Assembly: GCA_013368315.1 (NCBI GenBank)
Contig: JAACJM010000279.1
Span: forward strand, 41,359-105,358
Source of the DNA: Tetrapyrgos nigripes
Lineage: Eukaryota; Basidiomycota; Agaricomycetes; Agaricales; Campanellaceae
Length of the DNA: 64,000 nt
Reading direction: 5' to 3'
Under the pieces are notes generated by a model, which was given only the letters and a program-made list of their open reading frames with translations, was not told the DNA's origin and did not search any database. Position numbers and translations under genes: made by a program. Shown in pieces: positions 55,388-64,000 of the stretch. The first letter of the stretch is position 1. Each line of letters opens with the position of its first letter.

Positions 55388-58300
55388 ATGAAGCGAGCTT
55401 TCAATACTGTCAAAGGCAAACTTTCCGGTTCCAAGAAGAAGAAAGGCAAAAGAGGGAAGAATGCAGGTAGGAAAACCAACGAATGCGCTCTTAATTATAA
55501 AACTCACTCATGCATATCCAGAAGGCAATCAAGTTGAAAGTAATCAGAGCCAGACAGACCGTGTCAATCGTTCTGAAGTAATCAAATCAGGTGCGTGACT
55601 GTGACCAAGGTTATTTCCATATCATTAATGAGCGTTGCTGCATTGATACACATCTAGTTGACAATGTTGAAGCAAATGAAAGGAAACTTGAGAATACACC
55701 AGTCATAAGCTCAGGTAGATATTCCTTGTTTGATTCCCTGCAGGTTATGAAGTGCGCTCTAACTGAATTTTCAACAGACAATACTTTGGACAATGTAGCA
55801 GCAACTCCGGCAGCAAGTATCCATCAAACTACACACTCTGAGGATACAGGCACAGGTATGTCAGCTTCTTGTTCGTTATTTCATTTACTGCAGCTTATTA
55901 AACGTACTGTCAAAGTCCCAAATGCAACTTCAACAGATGAGGTAGCATTGACTCCTGCAGAAAGTATCAATCAAGCCATGCATCCTGAAGGTGTCAGAAT
56001 GAATGCAGGAGGGAACACATACAATTGGAACAATGTTCAAGGCAATCAGACTCAAAATATCAACAATGATAACCGTCACATTATCAACTCCAACAATAAT
56101 GTGTTTGTTCGCAATGTCAATGAGAGTAAGTCCAGATTTCAGACAATTATGATGTTACTCATGCTTTTATAGGCTCCAAAATTCAGGAATGGATTGATGC
56201 TCCCAATCCCTCAATCAACTTCAATGCTGCATACAATAAAATGACTAAAGGCACTGGAGTGTGGCTCCTTGAAGATTCCAGATTTAATGAGTGGAAAGAT
56301 GAAGGCGGCTTGCTGTGGCTTCAAGGCAAAGGTATGAATTTACTTGTCTGAAACAGAAAATAGGCTTACTCACTATATCTGCAGCTGGGTCTGGAAAAAC
56401 ATTTTTATGGTAAGCGTTTAATTGGCCAACTGAATACTTATAGCAATGACTTATAAAGTCTGTTTTTCTAGCACCAAGGCTATCCTCAGCATCAGTACTG
56501 AGCATCAAGTTGTCTATTTCTACTTTGACACTCTTGATCAGACCAAATCAAAGGGAACTTATCAAGGAATGCTATCTTCCCTGATGTTGGATGTAGGCCT
56601 TCAATCAGACTGGGAGCACATAAAAGACCTCTATAAGCAAAATAATGAAGGGAGGATCAAAATGCCTGCTGATGTTATGAAAGCAACTCTTCTCAAGCTT
56701 CTGGTCCAGAAGCCTTCAACTACATGCATTTTCATTGATGCAATGGATGAATGCCAAGCTTCAGATCAGCATTTGGTTTCAAGACTCATTCTGGACTTAG
56801 TTGAGCTTGGTTCAAAGATTCATATGTTTGTGTCCTGCAGACATACAGCTAGTACAGTTGGGATCAGCTCTGCTACCTATGAAATATCATTGAATGAACA
56901 AGTAGTAGAATCAGATATTCAAAGGCACATTGAGCAAGTTTTGCAGGACAGACCTTTATCTGTGGATGTTCACAAGGAAGTAACAGAGGCTCTAGCACAT
57001 GGGGCTCATGGGCAGTAAGTATTATAAATCCCAGTATTATAGTTAATAATTGAAATATTTTATAGGATCCGATGGGTTGATTGTCAAATTCAACAATTGC
57101 AGGAACTGGGAACTCGCACAGCAATTTTGACAGCCCTAAAGAACTTGCCAGATGATTTGGAAGAGACTTATTGCCAGGCACTGGTCAGGGTTAACAAACA
57201 TCACCAAAAAGATGTAGAAGCTATTTTGAAGTGGCTTTTATTTGGATATAAGGAGCTTAAACTGGAATTGTTACCTGAAATCCTACGTGTCAATATCAAG
57301 CAGCAAACTTTGGAGGATACCCAGACCATCCCCAAGAGTGGATTATCAAAAATTATTAGCTCAACTTTAGTTATAGTCCAAGAAGGGCAGACATGGAGAG
57401 CTAGAAGGGAATATGTATTGCAACTAGCACATCCTTCTGTAAAAGAGTATATCCTTTCAGAAAAAATCCTGCAAAGTTCAGCCCAGCTATTTCATGTAAA
57501 TGACCAGATGGCACATAAATTCATTGCTCAGTTGTGTATGATTTATCTGGTGGTTTGTGGAAAAGATGGATCTATAGATCAAGAAAAGTTTCCTTTGGCA
57601 GAATATGCTGCACACCAATGGACAGAACATGTTAGAAATTTACATTTGTTGGAGAACCCAGTCAAGTCTTTGAGTGTACATTTGCTCACAAATACAAATA
57701 AACCCTGTTTGGCATCGATACAACAAAGGTATTATCTCAGGAGTTTTGGTTCTGCCCTTCCATTGTATTATGCCAGCATGGCTAAGTTGCCTAATGTGAT
57801 ATTGATATTAGTGGAGGAAGGAGCAAACATCAATGCTCAAGGTGGTCAATATGGCAATGCTCTCCAGGCTGCTTCATATGAGGGAAGTGAAGAAATTGTG
57901 AAGCTTTTGGTTGAGAAGGGGGCAGATATCAATGCTCAAGGTGGTCCATATGGCAATGCTCTCCAGGCTGCTTCATATTTGGGAAGAGAAGAAATTGTGA
58001 AGCTTTTGGTTGAGAAGGGGGCAGATATCAATGCTCAAGGTGGTGAATATGGCAATGCTCTCCAGGCTGCTTCATATGGGGGAAGTGAAGAAATTGTGAA
58101 GCTTTTGGTTGAGAAGGGGGCAGATATCAATGCTCAAGGTGGTCAATATAGCAATGCTCTCCAGGCTGCTGCTGCTTCATATGAGGGAAGAGAAGAAATT
58201 GTGAAGCTTTTGGTTGAGAAGGGGGCAGATATCAATGCTCAAGGTGGTCAATATGGCAATGCTCTCCAGGCTGTTTCATATTGGGGAAGAGAAGAAATTG

Positions 58301-58965
58301 TGAAGCTTTTGGTTGAGAAGGGGGCAGATATCAATGCTCAAGGTGGTGAATATGGCAATGCTCTCCAGGCTGCTTCATATGGGGGAAGTGAAGAAATTGT
58401 GAAGCTTTTGGTTGAGAAGGGGGCAGATATCAATGCTCAAGGTGGTGAATATGGCAATGCTCTCCAGGCTGCTTCATATGAGGGAAGAGAAGAAATTGTG
58501 AAGCTTTTGGTTGAGAAGGGGGCAGATATCAATGCTCAAGGTGGTTATCATGGTAATGCTCTCCAGGCTGCTTCATATGGAGGAGAAACAGACATAGTAA
58601 AGTTTCTGGTTGAAAAGGGTGCAAATGTTAACATTGAAGGAGGGAAATATGGGACTGCTCTGCAGGCAGCTTGTGTTGCAAAAGAAAAGGATCATTGTGA
58701 TCATGGTTTTTATCTCAAACAGGTAGAAATACTCCTTAATAACGGCGCAGATATCAATTCCCGAGGTGGTAGGTATGGAAGTCCCATTCAGGCTGCTGCT
58801 TTTCAAGGCAATCAAGAAATATTTGACCTGTTGATGCAGAGGGGAGCAGCTGCAATAGATCCTATTTTCACTGTATTTCAGGAGGATCCTAAAATTCCTT
58901 TTCCACTTATGGACAATGAACCAGCAGACCATCACATTTACTGCCCAGTCTTCTGGAATATGTAG
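55388..58965 (+). CDS. NACHT-ankyrin NLR (STAND) protein, nine exons, 1032 aa
   Basis: Exons: 55388-55466, 55522-55590, 55658-55714, 55778-55855, 55937-56125, 56173-56331, 56385-56409, 56472-57014, 57066-58965. Every junction has good splice sites and the frame stays open. The N terminus is basic (KGKLSGSKKKKGKRGK), then Asn/Gln-rich (NTYNWNNVQGNQTQNINN) at about residues 130-150. The NACHT module starts near 160 (KIQEWIDAPNPSINFN), with Walker A GKAGSGKT at 209-216 (split by introns), Walker B FIDAMDE near 306-312, and SCRH as sensor-like motif. A helical middle part leads to ankyrin repeats: seven almost identical 33-residue units at 663-895, then three diverged ones. Such proteins sense non-self or damage in fungi and oligomerise; a role in incompatibility or defence is inference. 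No known effector domain was recognised at the N terminus. CpG is almost absent. Confidence 0.85.
57853..58551 (+). repeat. 99-bp coding minisatellite: seven near-identical ankyrin units
   Basis: Seven units of 99 bp (the fourth has an extra GCTGCT, 105 bp) encode NALQAASY-x-G-(S/R)-EEIVKLLVEKGADINAQGG-x-Y. Differences cluster at few codons: the residue after ASY (E, L, G, E, W, G, E), the S/R after the next Gly, and the residue after GG (P, E, Q, Q, E, E, Y). Silent sites are almost unchanged, which implies recent amplification or gene conversion. Confidence 0.97.
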
Positions 58966-58969
58966 CTTC

Positions 58970-59489
58970 ACCTGTCCTACAATATATATAGAATTCGACC
59001 AAACAGTGAAAAATTTCACTTCTGATTCTTTGCTTAGTGAGTCACATTAAACATGCTCTTGTACAACCAGTATGACAATTGTTGTGTATCTGTCTCTGTC
59101 TCCAGCTGTGAAATGAAATAGTTCTATTCAAATCACAAGCCACAAACCCCAAACACCCTCTGGAACTCAGGAATTCATAAGCTATGGCAATGATATGATA
59201 CAGCTGTAATTAATCTTGGTTGATGGCCCGTTTGAATACAAACAGAGTAGAAGACAGTGAGATTAGAAAGTGTCCACATCTGTAAGAGCTTTCTTCATAA
59301 GTAATCAAGAGATGATGTTAGGTCCAATATTGAGAAAGGTACATACTGAACACTATTGACTACATACCTACATTATAGCTTCACAATCAGAAATAGGGGG
59401 AGAAATTTGAAGTTATAGAGGCATGAGCCACACGTCTAGAATGTAAAGGCAATGTCAAATAGCTACAAATGAAAGTGCACATCTTGTTA
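58970..59489. other. No supported gene; NLR 3' region
   Basis: AT-rich, CpG-poor sequence without open frames of note. 59716-60110 beyond the shared repeat is similar. Confidence 0.5.
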
Positions 59490-59715
59490 ATATAAGTGTA
59501 ATATGATGATGATGAACAATGAGCAATGGACTGTAGACTGTGGACTGTGGCACTGATTGTTGGAACTGAGGCCCGAGTTTCTGTTTCATATATAGAACTA
59601 CAGAACCATAGGACAATAAAACCACTGACAGCACTAGTTTAATCAAGACTCAAGTTCTAAACTAACCTAAACTCCTAATTATATAAGAATCAGAATTCAG
59701 ATAGATGAGATATGT
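59490..59715. repeat. Dispersed repeat shared with 2.8-3.0 kb
   Basis: Same orientation as 2780-3010; includes GAGTTTCTGTTTCATA and CTAAACTAACCTAAACTCCT. No terminal repeats visible. Confidence 0.6.
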
Positions 59716-60116
59716 AGATGCATGCTCTGGCATCTGCCGCCATCTATTGCTAAATTCTAACGTCTATAGATTTTCTGTAAAGCAATTTTCTTTTGGTGGA
59801 CTTACACACATCACTGCTCTATATCATGGCTTTCTTGCAGCCTCCAAATTGACTTGGAGGGTGTGAAAGTGGATTGCATTAAAACCAGGGAACAGGCTAG
59901 ACATACACAAAGTGGGACATATACTGAAGAGCAGCTACTGAGGCACAAGAGGAGATACCTGATGATACAGCTTTAGAGGGATCTGGTGATGGGTAAATCT
60001 CTCTCTGAAAAATTTCATCTTAAACTGATCTTAATTATACTTAATTAAAAATGATTATTAACTACTTAAGGCCTAACTTGTCTGAGTGCCCTTAATTGAG
60101 GCCTTAGCCACAACAC

Positions 60117-60959
60117 TGGGTCATGAGTCCGGAGCTCAAACACTGGTATCCATCAGACTCTTGTAGTGTACATGAAGATGGTGTCAGGTGCTGTCAAAGC
60201 CGTTCATAGTACTTGGACAGGGAGACCATATGCACAGATGAATGTACAGGGAGGTTTTCTTTTTTGAATTTGAATTTCACGTTTGATGTTTCACCCTCTC
60301 TACCTCCACCAGGTGTAATCTCGGAAAATTGCCATACGGAGCAGCAGATCATAGGACCCAATCAGAATGCTGTCAACCCCACAATGACCAATTGAATGGT
60401 GTTATGTAGTAGGTTGGGGTTTTTAAAAAAAGTGGAACGAGGAAGACACAACATGACGACCGACAACAATGTTGTTAATGCTAGGCTTTGGCTTGGGCCT
60501 AGCCATGTCTGCTGTGTCTGCGCAGAGTTCCAAGTCAGTCGTTGCTTCAACATCTGCAGTGCCGAGTTTGTCGGCGGTGATTAGCTCTGCGTTGCCACCC
60601 TTGTTGTCGTCCTCTGCAGTGCTGTCTATTTCTATTCTGACTTCTGTGTCTGCGTCAGCTTCCAGCCTGCCTACTGTTGTCTCCTCTGAGGCTCCTTTGT
60701 CAGCATCTGCATCTGCATCAGCTTCCAGCATGTCATCTTCAGTTCCTTTGTCAGCATCTGCACCTCCCTCCAGCCCTTCCTCTGATGTCCCCTTCCCTCC
60801 ACTCAGTGCCCCCGTCAACCGTCACCTCATCCCCATCGTCCCCTTCAACTTCACCCCCTTCCCAATCCCATCCCACCAGCCCATCTCCTCCATCTTCATC
60901 GCCACCAACCCTCTCTCCCCTCCTCCTGTCTTCTACTTCTCCTCCCCCCCTACTATCCC
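60117..60959 (+). pseudogene. GH3 beta-glucosidase copy 2, N-terminal part only
   Basis: 60117-60468 repeats the upstream region of copy 1; ATG at 60469 opens MLLMLGFGLGLAMSAVSAQS, again a signal peptide, followed by a shorter Ser/Ala linker and PVNRHLIPIVPFNFTPFPI. The gene stops at PPTIP where a copy of element II begins (60960). No later GH3 exon follows. Element I is absent, so this copy shows the uninterrupted linker. Compared with copy 1, many CG dinucleotides here are TG or CA (for example ACGACG to ACAACA and TTCGAATTCG to TTTGAATTTG). Confidence 0.85.
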
Positions 60960-62230
60960 CATCAGGAAAAGCCTCATATACAAATTCATGCAAAAAGTAG
61001 ATAAAATATGCAAAAGATGTCTTAAAAATGAATGAGATTGCCTAATTAGTCAATTTATGCTCCTCATGCAAGTCCTTTCTTGAGTTGTGAAACTTTGGCC
61101 AGATTATGCATGAGTTATACATGATTATGCATAAGTTATACAGGATTATGTGTAAGTTTGACATTGCTCATGCTTATTATTGTAATAATTGTTCACAATC
61201 TATTCAGGTTATAATGCAGAAACACTTGTTATTGGATGTGGCTAAGGCCTACAAGAAAAATGGACTACAAGAAAGACAGGCTACAAGAAAGACAACACTA
61301 CATATGACAGAAGACAACAAGACTTTACATCATGGCAACACAACAGTCACAACTTATACACACTGCCCTGCTCAAACCTGTGTATAGGCAGCACCATTAG
61401 CTGAAGGAAAGAATATGGCAGGTGACACGGACATACCTGGGCATTGGCGATGAGCCAAATGCTGATGGTAAAACCACCTTGTACAACGTAGCTATCAGCC
61501 AGCGTCAATACCCAAAAGATTGAAAAGAGACATACTGGAGTAGAGCATTCATGACACCACTAAATGTTGAAAACTGCAGTTCAGCTAGCGTTAACATGGG
61601 AAAGACGACATAAACATACCTGATGAGAGTATTTGAATGATGACATATAAGGAACTTCAAGGGTGAGAGGATCTGGACAGTACAACGGAGGGGAACCTGG
61701 CAAGATAGTTAATCTCCAAGGAAAATAGGCAGGTGGGGATGACGTACAAGTGTTATAGTGACCAAACAGTACAATGGAGGGAAACCTGAAAAAAAAAAAC
61801 AGCTCAAGCTTCAAGCAAGGTAGGCAGGGGACAACAACATACCAGTACTAGAGAGAATCTTGAGTATGCCATACATCTTGGTAGCCAATGGAACCAACTA
61901 ATAGGTATGATCGCTAAGCATAGGAAGAAAATGAGAGACCAAAAGACAGTGGGTGGGTAGTAGAAGTAAAAACTGTATGCACTCACTGTGAACATGGTTG
62001 TTATTGCATGGGTCAGAGTAAACAATTGGCAGTTGGCGGTTGAGTTGTGGGTGATACAGGCATGCTGAGAGAGGAAGGGAACCTGTGGAGTCTTGGACTT
62101 GTGACTTGCGAGTGGAAAGAAACAAGTCAACATAGTCCTGTGACCGTGTTTGTTGACAAGCCTTTGACAGCAACTGTACAGTTCTTTGGTGGAGTTTCAA
62201 TTACTCTATTCGGAAGATGTCACAGCCATT
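60960..62230. mobile_element. Element II relative, right end missing
   Basis: Starts CATCAGGAAAAGCCTCATAT and follows element II through ATGCTCCTCATGCAAGTCCT, diverging in the centre and resembling it again near 62050-62200 (CAACTGTACAGTTCTT). The right inverted repeat was not found. CpG-poor like its surroundings. 62230-62400 holds no supported gene. Confidence 0.65.
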
Positions 62231-62403
62231 CCTTCTTTGGGTTAGGTTAAGCTACTTTGCAAATGAAGAAGGTATGGAAATACCCTGCTGCATTTGACAA
62301 CCATTGGATTAAACTAAACAAAAGAACGTGGTTCAAAGGTGAAGTGACCATCTTTGAATACCTCTGAATAAAGATATCCCCTGAGAACGCATCTCCACAC
62401 TGC

Positions 62404-64000
62404 GTGGCAGTCGCAGACAGTTGTTACTTCGTCAAATTTGGAAACACCCATATTTTGTGTTGGTTTGACCATGACGTCTACGAGGACGGCACTATCTTAG
62501 AACATTGCCTGGCAGAACACGAAGAATACTTTTGGACTCGAGTTCCCAGAATAAATGACTACTATCGACAAAATTGGTATTGGGAAGACATTTCTACGGA
62601 TCAGTGGGATCACCTGTTTTCTGGACTCGAAGACACTAATTAGTGTATGTCCAGAAGCGGAATTCCTAGAATAACTCGATCACGAGTTCCCAGCCCCAGT
62701 CGTACCTCCTCACCTCACATTCCCCTTGCCTGCATTTGGCGACCCCACACATACTACCTCCAGAATCAACAGGACTGTTACCTCTCAAATAGTAATTATT
62801 GGGAGCCCTGTCTAAACAATCCATGTCCAAACCGATCTTCCATATACAACCAAACAATTACACAAGCAGAATTAGATGGCGGAATCGGACCCATACTACC
62901 ACCTGGACACTACATCTCGTCAGAACCTACTACAGAAACCCAACTCCCAATAAACGAACCTACCTCCGAACCAGAACTACCACTTCCTATCTCCAAACCA
63001 CAAACCCCCCTTAGAAGATCTCTATCCAATAGCACCCCCAGTGCAGTCCAAGAACCCATATCCGTTCATCCACAACAAACAATCAATCTCCAGACTCTCC
63101 TTTCTTCCCTCGAAATGTCCGAACACAATGAACCCACTTCAGCTACCGCCGCCGCAGGAGGAACAAACAGACCCCCCACTGATGCTCCTTCTGACAATGA
63201 GCACTTCCCAAACAGAACTACGAAAGAAAGAGGAGCAAAACCAGAGAAATTTACAGGAGAACGGAACTTGGTGAAGGATTGGTTGGCCGAGTTTACCAAT
63301 TATCTTCGACTCAACAAAGGAGTTTACCCCACGGAAAATGAGAAGATAGCACTATTTCTTACTCTCTTCATAGGAGAAGAAGCAGGACGATGGGCTCATG
63401 ATATGATGGCGAAAATCTATGAAGAAGACAACAACTATAGTGACAGTGATGAAGATTCATTCAGTATAGACGAAGACTCGTCACAGGGATCGAAGAAGAA
63501 GAAGTTGTGGACGTTACAAGAAGTAAAACGACAATTGCTACACGACTTCAAACCAACGTCCCAGAAAACCCAAGCACAGGCAAAGATAGAAATCATAAGG
63601 ATGGAGGGAGCATTGGCAGATATAGATAAGTACAACTCCCAATTCAAATTATACGCTAAAGATACTGGCTATAACAATGAGGGATTAATGAAGTACTATT
63701 GAAAAGGACTTCCGAAAGGATTGGTAGACCGAATTTCCAATCTACCATCCCAACCCAAGAACCTTGCGGCACTACAGAAGGCTGCAGTTAGACAACACAT
63801 GATTTGGGTGGAAAGGCAGACAGAGAAAGCCCTATGGAGTAAACCACGAGGGGAAGGAGAGCGGCAGACCAAAGGGTCGCAGAATGCGGGAGGCAGTTGG
63901 ACAAGAAGCATGGAAGTAAATGCCTTCCAAAGTAATATCCCAGGTGCATCCCCAAAAACTAAATATCCACCTAAACTGACGAATGAGGAAAGAGAAAAAA
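62404..64000 (+). pseudogene. gag: Ty3/gypsy-type gag, stop-interrupted and cut by the window end
   Basis: From ATG 62647 a 351-codon frame has a long polar, Pro-rich leader and then the retrotransposon gag capsid core: KPEKFTGERNLVKDWLAEFT, an FLTLFIGEEAGRWAHDM segment, WTLQEVKRQLLHDFKP and IDKYNSQFKLYAKDTGYNN. At 63700 a TGA interrupts the expected FxKGLP-type motif (YY, stop, KGLPKGLVDRI); the frame then stays open to the window edge. A single C-to-T change of an Arg CGA would explain it. The frame also runs upstream to about 62404, broken by a TAG just before the ATG (62641-62643). No LTR or primer-binding site was identified. Confidence 0.75.

Noticed and set aside
58573..59019. 148-codon minus-strand frame
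   Set aside because: Antisense to the end of the NLR ankyrin domain.

Overview
The window reads as genomic DNA of a filamentous basidiomycete, most likely an agaricomycete. Introns are dense and short (about 48-60 nt, GTRNGT...YAG, often with a CTRAC-like branch point). Genes are small and intron-rich, and there are Agaricomycete-type NACHT-ankyrin, T5orf172, GH3 and AA7-type sequences. I saw no tRNA, rRNA, CRISPR or bacterial-type operon. No species is claimed.

Layout. 0-3 kb: a 22-bp minisatellite, an F-box/LRR-like gene and a hAT-like MITE. 3.5-10 kb: left arm of a degenerate inverted duplication holding a dispersed repeat (B), a broken TRAPP TRS33 gene, a T5orf172 gene, an unidentified gene, a gene with a duplicated exon and two tandem copies of repeat X. 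10-35 kb: mostly Agaricomycete genes of unknown function (312 aa, 210 aa, a micro-exon coiled-coil gene, two members of one family at 29.3-30.6 and 32.9-34.6 kb, an Asn-rich protein), plus a broken MAP65/ASE1 gene and a small TATA-box gene. 35-43.8 kb: right arm of the duplication with the same blocks (X, unidentified gene, T5orf172, B) in mirrored order and orientation; here X is split by an intact Tc1 element. 44-55 kb: another 8-bp-TSD MITE, a GH3 beta-glucosidase gene broken by two different transposons and an internal duplication, and AA7-type oxidase relics on the other strand. 55.4-59 kb: an apparently intact nine-exon NLR with seven near-identical ankyrin repeats. 60-64 kb: a second truncated GH3 copy, a truncated copy of one of its transposons, and the start of a Ty3-type gag with a premature stop.

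The main theme is decay and rearrangement. At least six recognisable genes (TRS33, ASE1, a possible SLD3, GH3 twice, AA7) are broken by small indels, insertions or truncations. The Tc1 transposase and the NLR are open from end to end. The NLR is the best candidate for an active and biologically interesting system: a STAND receptor with a fast-evolving repeat domain, a set of symmetric, skippable N-terminal exons, and coding sequence almost free of CpG. All coordinates come from reading by eye; exon borders are inferred from splice consensus and frame, not from transcripts.
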